A stretch of DNA of 32,578 nucleotides from Armatimonadota bacterium (lineage in GTDB: Bacteria; Armatimonadota; JADLDR01), in the NCBI GenBank assembly GCA_020846535.1, contig JADLDR010000216.1:1-32578 (forward strand). Reading direction: 5' to 3'. The notes under the pieces are model-generated. The model worked only from the letters and a program-made list of their open reading frames with translations. It did no database searches and was not told where the DNA came from. Below, one piece after another: positions 14,917 to 24,696 of the stretch. Positions within the stretch are counted from its first letter, which is position 1. The number at the start of each line of letters is the position of its first letter. Position numbers and translations under genes: made by a program.

Positions 14917-17004
14917 TCAGCTCACCGTTGCCCATATCAGATTTTCGTAGTTGGCGTGGAGGCGCTCGCTCAGGGCCTGATGGTCGGGATGCTCCAGCAA
15001 CGGGTCGCGTTCGGCCAGTTCGAAGGCGTCCCGGCGGGCTTCGTCCAGGATGCGGGTATCTCCCGCGAGGTTGGCGATCCGCAGGCTCATCAGGCCGCTC
15101 TGACGCGTCCCGTAGAACTCGCCCGGGCCGCGCAGCCGGAGGTCTTCTTCCGCGATATCGAAGCCGTCGGTGGTGCGGACCATCGTCTCCAGGCGGCGCT
15201 TGCCGTCCATCGTCTTGGGGTCGCCCAGCAGGATACAGAAGGACTGCTCCTGTCCCCGCCCGACGCGCCCGCGCAGTTGGTGGAGCTGGGAGAGGCCGAA
15301 TCGCTCCGCGTCCTGGATGATCATGATCGTGGCGTTGGGCACATCCACCCCCACCTCGATCACCACCGTAGAAACTAAAACATCGATCTCCCGCTCCCGG
15401 AAACGCTCCATAATGTCGTCTTTCTCCCAGGAGGCCATCTGCCCGTGCAGCGCCTCCACCTTCAGGTCGGAGAAGATATCGCTTTGCAGGTGGGCGGCCA
15501 GGTCCACGGCGGCTTTGGCCTGAAGCTTCTCGGACTCCTCCACCAGCGGGCAGACGATATAGGCCTGCCTGCCCTCCCGCACCAGTTGAGCCACCTGTCC
15601 GTAGACCCGGCTCGCCTCCCGCTTGGGCTTCCAGTGGGTGATGACCGGCTTGCGGCCCGGGGGCATCTCATCGATCACGGAGACATCGAGGTCTCCGTAG
15701 AGGGTGAGGGCGAGGGTGCGCGGGATGGGCGTGGCGGTCATGACCAGAAGGTCGGGGCAGTTCCCCTTGGACATCAGTTCCATCCTCTGAAGCACGCCGA
15801 AGCGGTGCTGCTCATCGATGATGACCAGCCCCAGCTTCTTGAACTCCACCCCCTCCTGGATCAGGGCATGGGTGCCGACCACCAGCCCGTTCAGGCCCAT
15901 CGCGGTCCGGTCTTTGACCTGAGTCTTGCCCTTCCTGTTCAGCGCCCCCACCAGCAGGTCCACCTCGATCCCGACTTTGGACAGCAGCCGGGACATGACC
16001 GAATAGTGCTGCTCGGCGAGTATCTCGGTCGGTGCCATCAGGGCGGCCTGGAAGCCGTTCCGAGCCGCGGTCAGAACGGCGGCGGCGGCCACCATCGTCT
16101 TGCCGGAGCCGACATCGCCCTGGAGAAGGCGGCTCATCGGGTGCGGTATCTCCATATCGCCGGAAATCTCCCCGATCACCCGCTTCTGCGCCCCCGTCAG
16201 ATCGAAGGGGAGTATCTTGTGAAACTCCTCCAGGATGCTCTCCTCTATCTTGAACGAGATGCCGGGCAGCCCGGACTGGAGGGTGTGCTTGCGAAGGGCT
16301 AAGGCCAACTGGAGGATGAAGAGTTCCTCAAAGACCAGGCGGCGGCGGGCCTCCACCCCCTGCCACTCGGTTTCCGGGAAATGAATATTGCGAAACGCCT
16401 CCCGGACATCCATCAGCTTCCGTTCCGCCACGATAGCGGGCGGCAGCAGGCCCTTGACAAACGGCAGGTAAAGCTCGACGGCATTCCGCAGGATGCGCCG
16501 GATCGTCTTCTGGAACAGCCCTTCGGTGAGGGGGTAGATAGGGACGATCCGGTTGGTGTGAAGCTCCTCCCCTTCGTCGGCAAGCTCCTCCCACTCGGCG
16601 CGGGTGATATTGATGCCCCACTTGTTGCGCTCCACCTCGCCGTAGACCACGATCTCGCTGCCCATCATCTTCTGGAAAATGGTCTTCTGGAAGGGCTGGT
16701 TGAAATAGATCAGAAACGCCTTCGCGCTGCCGTCGTCAATCGCCACTTTGGTGATCGGGCGGCCCGTCTTGGCGGTCAGGTTGTCGCAGGCCACCACCCG
16801 CCCCGAGACGGTGGCGAACTCCGCATCGGCAAGCTGGGCGATCCGCTTGAACCGGCTCCGGTCCTCGTAGCGGCGGGGGAAATAGTAGAGCAGGTCTTCC
16901 ACCGTTTTGACCCCGATCCGCTCGAAAGTGGTCGCCAGCCGAGGCCCCACCCCTTTCACATATTGCACCGGCGTTTGCAGTTTATCGGTCTCTGTGAGCG
17001 TCAT
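14917..17004 (-). CDS. recG: ATP-dependent DNA helicase RecG
   Basis: The 695-residue superfamily 2 helicase reverses stalled replication forks and branch-migrates Holliday junctions. The N-terminal helix-hairpin region PVQYVKGVGPRLA and the wedge/OB domain (about 55-190) bind the branched DNA. Helicase motifs follow: Walker A GDVGSGKT near 296, DEQH near 395, TATPIPRT, and motif VI QLRGRVGRGQ; the C-terminal RecG domain contains LRLRGPGEFYGTRQSG. All motifs are intact. The ATG at 17004 is chosen over an upstream start at 17127 because the extra 41 codons fall inside an interspersed repeat (17025-17133) and have no family match. Confidence 0.97.
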   Translation of the reverse strand: MTLTETDKLQTPVQYVKGVGPRLATTFERIGVKTVEDLLYYFPRRYEDRSRFKRIAQLADAEFATVSGRVVACDNLTAKTGRPITKVAIDDGSAKAFLIYFNQPFQKTIFQKMMGSEIVVYGEVERNKWGINITRAEWEELADEGEELHTNRIVPIYPLTEGLFQKTIRRILRNAVELYLPFVKGLLPPAIVAERKLMDVREAFRNIHFPETEWQGVEARRRLVFEELFILQLALALRKHTLQSGLPGISFKIEESILEEFHKILPFDLTGAQKRVIGEISGDMEIPHPMSRLLQGDVGSGKTMVAAAAVLTAARNGFQAALMAPTEILAEQHYSVMSRLLSKVGIEVDLLVGALNRKGKTQVKDRTAMGLNGLVVGTHALIQEGVEFKKLGLVIIDEQHRFGVLQRMELMSKGNCPDLLVMTATPIPRTLALTLYGDLDVSVIDEMPPGRKPVITHWKPKREASRVYGQVAQLVREGRQAYIVCPLVEESEKLQAKAAVDLAAHLQSDIFSDLKVEALHGQMASWEKDDIMERFREREIDVLVSTVVIEVGVDVPNATIMIIQDAERFGLSQLHQLRGRVGRGQEQSFCILLGDPKTMDGKRRLETMVRTTDGFDIAEEDLRLRGPGEFYGTRQSGLMSLRIANLAGDTRILDEARRDAFELAERDPLLEHPDHQALSERLHANYENLIWATVS

Positions 17005-17024
17005 CTTCCCTGTCAAAGCTCTAT

Positions 17025-17133
17025 CGATGCAGTCTACGAGGAGCGCAGCGGCACGGCCATCTCCAATCTCACAAATAAACGACAATCCCTCGCGCTTTCG
17101 AGATCCCGGAGGCTGCTTCGCTCGCAATGGCGT
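17025..17133. repeat. Interspersed repeat C, copy 1 (upstream of recG)
   Basis: Matches 29510-29616 along its whole length. Shared blocks are CGATGCAG, GAGGAGCG, CGGCCATCTCCAA, CTCGCGCTT and GCTTCGCTCGCAA. The ends GAGGAGCG and CGCTCGCAA are near-inverted, as in a common class of bacterial GAGGAGCG...GCTTCGCTCGC repeats. It begins about 20 bases before the recG ATG. Confidence 0.8.
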
Positions 17134-17194
17134 CTGCCACAGCCCTCATGCCCCTGTATATTCCCTATTCACGCCTGCAATAGGGTTTTCCTCC

Positions 17195-19828
17195 CTACGG
17201 CCTCCGGGCGATGATGGTGACGATCTTTTTGGGTTCCACGCTCAGGCGGGCGGTTTTGCCGCGGCCCACAGCCTTTTCGATCTCTTCATCGAGGTTCGCC
17301 AGGTGGAGGCTTTTAGCGCCCTGGACGGTGATTTTGCCCTCCACCGGCTCCTCGGCGATGTTGAAGAAGCGGATCGCCAGATCGTCCGAGTCTTCGGCCT
17401 TCTTGACGGCGGACAGGACGAGTTGGGAGGGTTCCAGTGTGATGCAGCTCTGGCGGGCGGGCAGTTCGCCCGGATGCCTGCCTGTCTGCACGGACCGCGC
17501 CGGCAGGTTGAACCGCCGCGCCTCCTCCCAGGAGCGCCCTTCCGCCCACGTTCCGGCATGAGGATAGATGGCATAGTGGAAGGTATAGGTTCCGAGGCAC
17601 TGGGCGCCGGGGGTATCGTTGTCACCGGGAGCGTCTCCTTCACCGCTCAGGCGGCCCACGCAGCGAAGGAGGGTCAGGGCCAGGGTGCGGGCCTCGTCGG
17701 GATAGAGTTCGTATTCGGGCAGTCCGCGGTTGATGACGGTCAGGCCCATCTCGAAATCGTCCGCGCTGACCCACGACTGCTGGGGATGGAAGGGCGAGGC
17801 TCCCTGCCAATCGTCGGGCGGCGTGAGAGGGCGGCTGACCACATCGAACTGGCCTTCGGCAAGCGACATCTCCGCCTCCAACTGCGACAGGAAGAGCGCC
17901 CGGATCCGGTGGTCTCTGGCCCGGTTCTCGATCTCGGTGCGGATCTCCACACGCTTGGCCCCTTTCCGCAGGGCGATCCAGGTGGCGATGCGGCACTTTT
18001 CCTTTTCGGGCAGGCGGCGGCGCAGGTCGGGAGAGAGGCCCTTCGGAAGCGGCCAGTCGTATTCGACCTTGTAGATTGCCTTGAGCGGGCCGTTCTCCAC
18101 CAGAGCGACGGATGGGGAAAGCGAGAGGGTGGTATAGGTTTCATTGGCCGGCGGCGGGATGTGGCGGTATTCGTCCCCCGCGTCTCCGACATCCTCGAAG
18201 ATACCCAGCCCGAAGAACTCCCGGTCGGTCTCTTTGTGCAGAAGGTAGAAGCTGCCGTTGGGCTGAATCTGGAGGGTCAGGTGTTCGTTCTCCAGCATGT
18301 TGATGTGGCGGGAGATATTTTCCCCGACAGGCGAGGCGGCAGCCTGCCCCGGGGCTACCTGGAGTACGGTATAGCCGCAGGGCGGAATGTCCACCTCCGC
18401 GGAAAGGTGGAACCGGCGACAGTTCCGGGCTTGCGGCAGCTCGATGGGATTCAGCACGCGGTCTACCACAAAATAAGTATCGCTTATCTGCTGGGGAACC
18501 GGCTGGCCCTGCATATCGAGCAGCCGTATGGAGGGCGTATCGCCGCAGTTCGCCAGGTCCACGGCCAGGGGAATGCCCCGGCGGTCGGGCGGCCCGATGG
18601 GAATATCCAGGGTCAGGTCGGCCACTTCATGCCGGGGAACGTTTAAAGGGTTGAAGAGCAGCACGGCCCCTTTGCCGTCTTCGGGCAGGCCCGAGGTGTC
18701 CGTCCGGCCTGCCAGGAAGGTCAGAGCGCGGTCGGTCAGGGAATCCGCGACCTGCTGCGCCTGCGCGAAGCGGGGCATCATCTCCTCATGCACCTGGTCG
18801 ATGCTACATCCGCAGATGGAGTCGTGCGGGTGGTTCTGGAGGAGCATCTTCCAGGCATAGGTGAGATAAGAGGCCGGATAATCCGCGCCGCTCAGCCAGG
18901 CGAATGCGCTGGCCGGCTCCGCATAGCCCTCCAGGGCGGTCTGACAGCGCTCGTTCGCCATCTTGAGATACATTCGCGAGGATAACACCCCGGCCAGCAC
19001 GGAACCGCCCCGGTCCTCCCGCAGCTCGCCCCGAATCAACTCTGTTTGCTCTTTCAAGGAGCGCAGGGCTTCCGCATACGCGGGCAGCGTGCTGTGAATG
19101 AGGCAGTCGCCCTGGAGGCGGTCATTGACGGCCTTCAGGATGCCGGAGAGATTGTCCTGGGCCTCCAGGTGGTCGCACCCGTTCATCAGGAGGAGGTGCT
19201 TCGAGAGGGCGTGCGGGGCCAATCGGTCCCGGGTGCGGAGGGTGAATCGAAGCGCCTCTTCCGGGTCGTCCGGAAATCGCTGCGCGTTGTTGTACCAGAA
19301 GGCCATCAGGGAGGCGTTCACCCGGGAGCCGTCCGGGGATTCCCAGAGGAATTCGACCTTCCGGCCCGGGGTAAGCTGGAGGCCGCGTCCGAAGATGCAG
19401 TTATCGATCCCGAAGCCGCGGAATATCTGGGGCATCTGGGAGATATTCCCGAACTCATCGGGCAGGTAGCCCACTTTCATCACAGGGCCGAACTGCCGGG
19501 CGATCCGGTGGCCGATCAGAAGGCTCCGGATCGTGGCCTCCCCGCTGGTCAGGAATTCGTCGTTGAGTTCGTACCACGGCCCGGCCAGGATGCGCCCTTC
19601 CCCGATATACCGGGCAAGTTTTTCCCGCATCTCGGGCCGGATCTCCAGGTAATCCTCCAGCACTATCGTCTGGCCGTCCAGGTTGAAATACAGGAATTCC
19701 GCGTCCCTGTCCAGCAATGCCAACAGGCGATCCATCAAATCCACCAGCCGCATCCGGAACTGCTGAAAGGTCAGATGCCACTCTCTGTCCCAGTGCGTAT
19801 GCGAAATCACATGCAGCGTATAAGACAT
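17195..19828 (-). CDS. GH38 alpha-mannosidase (MngB-like)
   Basis: The 877-residue protein matches glycoside hydrolase family 38, which removes alpha-linked mannose from oligosaccharides or mannosylglycerate. The zinc-binding motif HTHWDREWH is at 10-18 and the likely nucleophile Asp124 is in GYLPDEFGN. The helical middle domain has the conserved NHPHDSICGCSIDQVHEEM, and the large C-terminal beta-sandwich ends in a short all-beta part. Length equals that of the E. coli mannosylglycerate hydrolase. No signal peptide, so it acts in the cytoplasm on imported sugars. It stands alone between recG and a methyltransferase. Substrate cannot be read from sequence alone. Confidence 0.93.
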   Translation of the reverse strand: MSYTLHVISHTHWDREWHLTFQQFRMRLVDLMDRLLALLDRDAEFLYFNLDGQTIVLEDYLEIRPEMREKLARYIGEGRILAGPWYELNDEFLTSGEATIRSLLIGHRIARQFGPVMKVGYLPDEFGNISQMPQIFRGFGIDNCIFGRGLQLTPGRKVEFLWESPDGSRVNASLMAFWYNNAQRFPDDPEEALRFTLRTRDRLAPHALSKHLLLMNGCDHLEAQDNLSGILKAVNDRLQGDCLIHSTLPAYAEALRSLKEQTELIRGELREDRGGSVLAGVLSSRMYLKMANERCQTALEGYAEPASAFAWLSGADYPASYLTYAWKMLLQNHPHDSICGCSIDQVHEEMMPRFAQAQQVADSLTDRALTFLAGRTDTSGLPEDGKGAVLLFNPLNVPRHEVADLTLDIPIGPPDRRGIPLAVDLANCGDTPSIRLLDMQGQPVPQQISDTYFVVDRVLNPIELPQARNCRRFHLSAEVDIPPCGYTVLQVAPGQAAASPVGENISRHINMLENEHLTLQIQPNGSFYLLHKETDREFFGLGIFEDVGDAGDEYRHIPPPANETYTTLSLSPSVALVENGPLKAIYKVEYDWPLPKGLSPDLRRRLPEKEKCRIATWIALRKGAKRVEIRTEIENRARDHRIRALFLSQLEAEMSLAEGQFDVVSRPLTPPDDWQGASPFHPQQSWVSADDFEMGLTVINRGLPEYELYPDEARTLALTLLRCVGRLSGEGDAPGDNDTPGAQCLGTYTFHYAIYPHAGTWAEGRSWEEARRFNLPARSVQTGRHPGELPARQSCITLEPSQLVLSAVKKAEDSDDLAIRFFNIAEEPVEGKITVQGAKSLHLANLDEEIEKAVGRGKTARLSVEPKKIVTIIARRP

Positions 19829-19878
19829 GATGTCTCCTTCTTACTGGTGTTGGAGGATTGAGAAAAGCGACCCTGAAA

Positions 19879-20038
19879 AGCCCCCCCAACCCCCCGGCTT
19901 CGGGGGGGCTGAGACTGGAATGTCCTTTGGGAAGTCCATCAAAGCCCCTCAAGGCCGGCTCCCCTCGCCGAAGTCGGGCGGAGGGATCCCCGTAACATCA
20001 CTTCGGAAGCATATAGCCTCTCTTCAGCAAGAGAGGCT
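19879..20038. other. Two intergenic hairpins between methyltransferase and mannosidase
   Basis: A 9-bp GC stem, AGCCCCCCC (19879-19887) with GGGGGGGCT (19902-19910), is followed on the minus strand by TTTTC. A perfect 10-bp stem, AGCCTCTCTT (20015-20024) with AAGAGAGGCT (20029-20038), has no T-run. Either could end the methyltransferase transcript (stop at 20056). The remaining bases of the 227-base gap show nothing else. Confidence 0.5.
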
Positions 20039-20055
20039 GGAAGTCCGTCCCGCGC

Positions 20056-20844
20056 CTATCCCTTCACCGCCTTCACGATCTGGTGGTCGGATTTCAACGG
20101 CTCATAGGGATCGCCGTTCCAACTGCCGTAGAATTCGATCCCCTTGAAGCCGGCCTGCCGGAGACGGCGTTCGAGATCGGCCCGGAGGAGGGGGCGATGA
20201 GGGGTGGCTTCGATATGCTGCCTCCATCGGCCTTCCTTTTTCATCAAAGTGATGACATGGAAAGTGAGAAGGCGCGGACCGAGATCGAAGAACCGCAGAA
20301 AGAGGTATTCGGTATCGCCTTGCCGCGCCTGGGCCGGGGGCATGAACCGATCCTGGTTGCCCAGAACGGCGTCATAGTTGTTCCCGTGTACGACTAGCAG
20401 GCCGCCGGGCCGGAGGGTGTCGGCAAAATCCTTCAGGGCGGCGTTCACCCCTTTGGCGGTCAGGACGTGCGGCAGGGAGTTGCCCAGGCAGACGACCGCA
20501 TCGAAACCGTTCCCGCATCGGGAGGCAAGCTCCCCGAAACCGGCTTCCACATAATCCACCTTCAGCCCTGACGATTCGGCGCGGGAACGGGCCGCCATGT
20601 CGGGGCTGGGATCGGCCCCGACCACCTCCAGGCCCCACCCGGCGAAGAGGCGGCTGTGCTGACCTGTCCCGCTTCCGGCGTCCAGCACTCGCCGGGCCCC
20701 GGTTTCTTCAAACCACCGGCGCAGGAGCGGCGACTCCCGCTTCAGCCGGGCCTCCCAGTCGATCATCAGGTCATAGGTATCGGCCAGTCGGTCGTAAAGG
20801 CGCTGCGATTCGTACATGCGGCTGCTCGCTTTCTTGGCGTTCAT
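20056..20844 (-). CDS. Class I SAM-dependent methyltransferase
   Basis: The 262-residue enzyme shows motif I VLDAGSGTGQHS, the acidic motif II GADPSPDM, DAVVCLGNSLPH and the post-motif LRPGGLLVVHG. The N-terminal part, RLYDRLADTYDLMIDWEARLKRE, resembles glycine/sarcosine N-methyltransferases, but that subgroup match is from memory and the substrate is open. Cytoplasmic, with no signal peptide or membrane segment. It is transcribed away from the lipoprotein gene at 21057. Confidence 0.87.
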   Translation of the reverse strand: MNAKKASSRMYESQRLYDRLADTYDLMIDWEARLKRESPLLRRWFEETGARRVLDAGSGTGQHSRLFAGWGLEVVGADPSPDMAARSRAESSGLKVDYVEAGFGELASRCGNGFDAVVCLGNSLPHVLTAKGVNAALKDFADTLRPGGLLVVHGNNYDAVLGNQDRFMPPAQARQGDTEYLFLRFFDLGPRLLTFHVITLMKKEGRWRQHIEATPHRPLLRADLERRLRQAGFKGIEFYGSWNGDPYEPLKSDHQIVKAVKG

Positions 20845-21056
20845 GTTTGTCTCTTTCCTTCGGTGAAGCGCCTGTATTTTCCTCTTGATATGGGCTATCG
20901 AGAGGGCTATGCCAGATGCGCTTCAGGAGGAAGGATGAGAAATGACCATCGAGGAGAAATTCAGGCAGGCCGGGCTGAAGGGGGTGAGAATCCGGGGATG
21001 AACCCCGTATAACCGATCCGTGTCCCATCAGCAGCAGGCACAAGGAGGCGATGGAT

Positions 21057-22103
21057 ATGTTTGCCCGAAAAATCCTTTTTTGGATGTCACTGATGGGCTG
21101 TCTGGCCGTGGCCGCCTGCGCCGATGACGGTTATATATCCGGCGTGGGCGGCACGATTCGACTGATGAGCGAGCATCCCTCCATACGCATGGCCTCGGAG
21201 CGGGTGCATGTGACTGTAACCCCTGACAGGGCATTTGTGGCCGCCCGGTTCGTCCTGGAGAACACGGCAGGACCGGTCACGGTCAGGATCGGGTTCCCGG
21301 AAGGCGGGGGCGGGGGAGAGGTGAAACACCCCCGGTTCGAGCGGTTTGCCAGCACAGTGGACGGAAGGCCGGTGCGCGTGAGGACAACGCCCTGGGCTGG
21401 CGAACGCGACTTGCAGCGGTGGCGGGCCAAGACGCTCCGCTTCGCGAGAAAGCAGACGCGCATCGTGCAGGTGCGCTACCAGGCTCCCACGGGGCGAAAT
21501 GTGGGCGGAACGCGGAATTTCGTCTGCATCCTCAAAACAGGAGCCTCCTGGAAGGGGCCTATCGGTTCGGCGACGGTGGTGGCCGACCTATCGGCGATCC
21601 GGGACTACCAGACCCGGAACTACTATCCGAAAAACTGCGTTCCCAGGGGCGATACCGTTCAATGGCATTTTCAGGACTTCGAGCCGGAGGAAAATATCGG
21701 CATTGCCTTCCATCATGCTTTTCTGTCCTTCGTACGCGGCCATCGGGAGTTTCGGCCCTATGTCCGCTATCTGCCTGCTCGCGACAGCGACCCGGCGACC
21801 GAACCGCGCATCGCGGATGGCGTATTGATGACGCCTGCCGAAACGCTGGTCAGCCTGCTGGGCGGCAGCGCGCAGTGGCATCCGGAAAGCCATGTCCTGC
21901 TGTTCCGGCGAAAAAGACAGCGGGCGCAGGCGCAAGCGCCGGGAAATGCCGTGAGGGTCGGCGGGAAGGAATATCCCCTGCCCAGGCCGATCCGCATCGA
22001 GCGGGGCCGGGCGATGATCCCGATGGCGGCGTTTGCCAGAGCTTTAGGGGTGGATATCCGGTATGACCGGGCGGGCAGGCGCATTCGCGTGGCGGGGGAT
22101 TGA
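21057..22103 (+). CDS. Predicted lipoprotein with C-terminal copper-amine-oxidase-N-like domain
   Basis: The 348-residue protein begins MFARKILFWMSLMGCLAVAAC, a signal peptide with a lipobox VAAC (Cys21), so it is probably membrane-anchored outside the cytoplasm. The middle (about 30-230) is beta-rich with ARFVLENTAGPVTVRIGFPE, resembling immunoglobulin-like or DUF4424-type surface domains. The C-terminal part (VRVGGKEYPLPRPIRIERGRAMIPMAAFARALGVDIRYD) matches the small repeat of the copper amine oxidase N-terminal domain, a likely binding module and not an oxidase. The ATG at 21057 is chosen because AAGGAGG (21042-21048) is eight bases away; the ATG at 21051 is only two bases from it. It converges on the GAF gene with a nine-base gap. 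Confidence 0.8.
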   Translation: MFARKILFWMSLMGCLAVAACADDGYISGVGGTIRLMSEHPSIRMASERVHVTVTPDRAFVAARFVLENTAGPVTVRIGFPEGGGGGEVKHPRFERFASTVDGRPVRVRTTPWAGERDLQRWRAKTLRFARKQTRIVQVRYQAPTGRNVGGTRNFVCILKTGASWKGPIGSATVVADLSAIRDYQTRNYYPKNCVPRGDTVQWHFQDFEPEENIGIAFHHAFLSFVRGHREFRPYVRYLPARDSDPATEPRIADGVLMTPAETLVSLLGGSAQWHPESHVLLFRRKRQRAQAQAPGNAVRVGGKEYPLPRPIRIERGRAMIPMAAFARALGVDIRYDRAGRRIRVAGD

Positions 22104-22112
22104 GCGGCCCGG

Positions 22113-24629
22113 TCACTGCTCCCCGGCAGAGACCGCCTTCCGGGCCTGCTCGACGGCCATCGCCACAAAACCGGCCAGGGAAGCGATGAACTGCGCCTCC
22201 CGGTCCGTGAAGGCGTGAGGGCGGCGGGAGAAGACGGCCAGCATTCCGATGGGGCGACCGGCGGCGATCAGAGGGGATCCGGTCATGGCGCGGAAGCCGT
22301 CCGTGCGGATGCCGTTGGGGCCGGGGTCGGCGTTGAAATCCGATATCAAGACAGGCTGGCCTTCACGGGCCGCCTTGCGGATCGCTTCCTCGCTGACCCC
22401 GATATCGCCGACGCCTGCCTCCGCATCCTGATAGGCGGAGCGGACCAGCAGGCCGGAATCGGCGGGCAGGGAGACGACGCAGGCATCCACATCCTCCAGG
22501 CTTTCCACCTCCCGCACCAGGGCGTCCAGGAGAGGCTCCAGGGCCTGGCCGCGGCTGATGATCCCGGAGACGCGGCTGAGGACTTCCGCTTCCTTCTGGA
22601 GCCTGTCCAGTTCCGCCAGCTTGCTTCCCGATTCCTCGATCAGGCGGGCGTTTTCCAGGGCCACGGTCGCCTGGCTTCCGAAGGTCAGCATGAACTGGAT
22701 TTCCTCGCGGGTGAATTCCCTTCTCCGGGCGGTATAGACACAGAGGACGCCCTGGGTACTCCGACCGACCTTCAGGGGGATCGCCAGCAGGGAGGTCATC
22801 CCTCGGCGCCGGTCGAAGGGCTGGTCGCTGGCCCGGGGGTCTTCCAGCATTTCGGCGGCGGCCAGCGATTTGCCGCTCCGGGCCACCCACCCGACCAATC
22901 CTTCCCCCTTGCGAATCCGCTCCGTCCCCAGGATCTCCTCCGGCAGGTTGCAGACGGCCCGGGGGACGAGGAGATCGTTTTCGATGCTGTAGATGACGCA
23001 GGCATCGGCCTCCATCACCTGGGTGGTCAGGTTGGCGACCAGGAGGGGGATTTTTTCCACATCCGGCTCCGACCCGAGCGCCCGCGCTACCCGGTAGACG
23101 TACTTGCGAAGGGCCGCAGCCTTTTTCTGCGCCTCCTGGAACATCCGGATATTGGTGAGGGCGATGGCGACCTGGTTGGCGAGGGTGTACATCAATTCCA
23201 CCTCGGCCACCGTGAAACGGCGGGGGCGGGTACTCATCGCGTGGATGCAGCCGAAGGTTTCCGTATCGATCTGAAGGGGAACGGAGACCATCGAGATGAC
23301 GCCCTCCCCTTCTATCGGGCCGGTTTCGTTGATCCTGTCGGAGCGCACGTCCTCGATAGCGATAGGGGTTCCGAACTCCACCACCCACCCCGCCACCCCC
23401 TGCCCGATCTGGGGCTTGATGTCCTGGGCCGCCAGTTCGTTCAGGCCGTGGTGGGCCACCACGGCCAGCCTTTGCTCGCTCTTGCTGTAAAGGAAGACGG
23501 CCACCTTGTCCACATGGAGGAGGTTCAAAACGCTCTCGATGACCAGTTGATAGATCTCCTCCATATTGCGGGAGGAGTTGACCGCCTGGGAGAGCCGGTA
23601 GATGGCGGTGGCCTCCTCCGCCCGGCGGGTGGCGTCCTCATAAAGCTGCGCGTTTTCGATGGCGATGGCGGACTGGGCGGCCACGGCGGTGAGCATGTTC
23701 AGGTCGTCGCCGTTGTAGGCGTTCCGCTGCAAGCTGGTGACGATGATGACGCCTAGAGGCCGATTCTTGGTTCTGAGCGGGGACAGCATGGCGGAGAGGC
23801 AGCGGGCGCGGGGCACGAGCTGCTCGAAGCGCGGCTCCTGGTCGGTGTCGGCCACCAGAAGGGGTTTTCCGGTCTCCAGCACCAGGGCGGGCAGCCCCTC
23901 CCCGGCGGTCACGGTCACCTGGCGCTCGTTTTCCGTCAGGCCGTAGGCCGCCGCCACGGACATACGGGTGCGGTCGTCATTGAGGAGGAGGATCATGGCG
24001 GCAAAGTGTTCCACCGTCTCGCTCACAAGCCTGAGAACCGTTGCCAGCACTTCCTGGAGATTCAGACCGGAGCTGACGGCGCGGGAGGCGGTATAGAGTA
24101 CGTCCAGTTCGTGCCGCTGCTGGCGGGAGAGGCGGGAGAGGCGGTAGGAGCGGATCGACATCGCGGCAAAGGATGCGAATACAGAGAGGAGGCGCACATC
24201 GTCTTCCGTGAAGGGCTGGCCGTCCTTCCGGTTGATGATCGCCAGGCTCCCCAGCGCATCCGCCCCGGCCACGATAGGAACGACCACCGCGGAGCGCACC
24301 CCGATGCCGGTTCCGATGCCGCTCTTCGGCTGCTCCTGGCCTTCCTCATAGGCGATATACGGCTCCGGTGGCCGGACGGCCCGCCCGTTCAGGCAGTCGT
24401 CCACCCGGACTTTCAGCCCCAGAAGTTCGCTGGAGTTCTCCCCGGCGGCGGCCACCAGGCTCATCATCTGGCGGTCGTCGTCCAGCAGGGCGACCGCGGC
24501 TCCGGTCGCGCCGGTCAATTCCAGCGCCTTCTGGGCCAGCAGATCGAGCAGGGGCCGCTCCCCCTGCTGGCCGACCTGCGAGCTTACCTCGCGAATATCT
24601 TCCAACTGCCGCTTCCGGCTGACCGTCAA
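22113..24629 (-). CDS. Five-GAF-domain protein without output domain
   Basis: The 838-residue protein is built of five GAF domains in a row: about 25-170, 185-335, 350-505, 515-670 and 690-832. Each ends with a helix such as FTEDDVRLLSVFASFAA, FTVAEVELMYTLANQVAIAL or FTREEIQFMLTFGSQATVAL, and short coiled segments join them. There is no kinase, cyclase, phosphodiesterase or DNA-binding domain, and no membrane segment. GAF domains bind small ligands or chromophores, so it may be a sensor scaffold for a separate partner. A TTG start at 24629 is chosen because GGGAGG lies eight bases upstream and no ATG or GTG fits. A good promoter stands between it and the upstream hydrolase gene. Confidence 0.87.
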   Translation of the reverse strand: MTVSRKRQLEDIREVSSQVGQQGERPLLDLLAQKALELTGATGAAVALLDDDRQMMSLVAAAGENSSELLGLKVRVDDCLNGRAVRPPEPYIAYEEGQEQPKSGIGTGIGVRSAVVVPIVAGADALGSLAIINRKDGQPFTEDDVRLLSVFASFAAMSIRSYRLSRLSRQQRHELDVLYTASRAVSSGLNLQEVLATVLRLVSETVEHFAAMILLLNDDRTRMSVAAAYGLTENERQVTVTAGEGLPALVLETGKPLLVADTDQEPRFEQLVPRARCLSAMLSPLRTKNRPLGVIIVTSLQRNAYNGDDLNMLTAVAAQSAIAIENAQLYEDATRRAEEATAIYRLSQAVNSSRNMEEIYQLVIESVLNLLHVDKVAVFLYSKSEQRLAVVAHHGLNELAAQDIKPQIGQGVAGWVVEFGTPIAIEDVRSDRINETGPIEGEGVISMVSVPLQIDTETFGCIHAMSTRPRRFTVAEVELMYTLANQVAIALTNIRMFQEAQKKAAALRKYVYRVARALGSEPDVEKIPLLVANLTTQVMEADACVIYSIENDLLVPRAVCNLPEEILGTERIRKGEGLVGWVARSGKSLAAAEMLEDPRASDQPFDRRRGMTSLLAIPLKVGRSTQGVLCVYTARRREFTREEIQFMLTFGSQATVALENARLIEESGSKLAELDRLQKEAEVLSRVSGIISRGQALEPLLDALVREVESLEDVDACVVSLPADSGLLVRSAYQDAEAGVGDIGVSEEAIRKAAREGQPVLISDFNADPGPNGIRTDGFRAMTGSPLIAAGRPIGMLAVFSRRPHAFTDREAQFIASLAGFVAMAVEQARKAVSAGEQ

Positions 24630-24665
24630 GACAATCGCCTCCCACTCTCGAAAAAAGACGCCTCT

Positions 24666-24694
24666 ATGTTACCACACACCGTATAAAACGTCAA
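24666..24694 (-). promoter_or_regulatory. Sigma70-like promoter for the five-GAF gene
   Basis: On the minus strand TTGACG (24689-24694), 17 bases, then TAACAT (24666-24671), giving a leader of about 30 bases before the TTG start codon. Confidence 0.6.
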
Positions 24695-24696
24695 GA

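Noticed and set aside
17005..17127. N-terminal extension of RecG
   Set aside because: Falls in repeat C, which also occurs before an unrelated gene; the family start fits ATG 17004.
20935..21011. Tiny frames (19-25 codons) with a ribosome-binding site upstream of the lipoprotein gene
   Set aside because: AGGAGGAAGG and an ATG are present, but the products are too short and unconserved by eye; could be a leader peptide or a fragment, not supportable.
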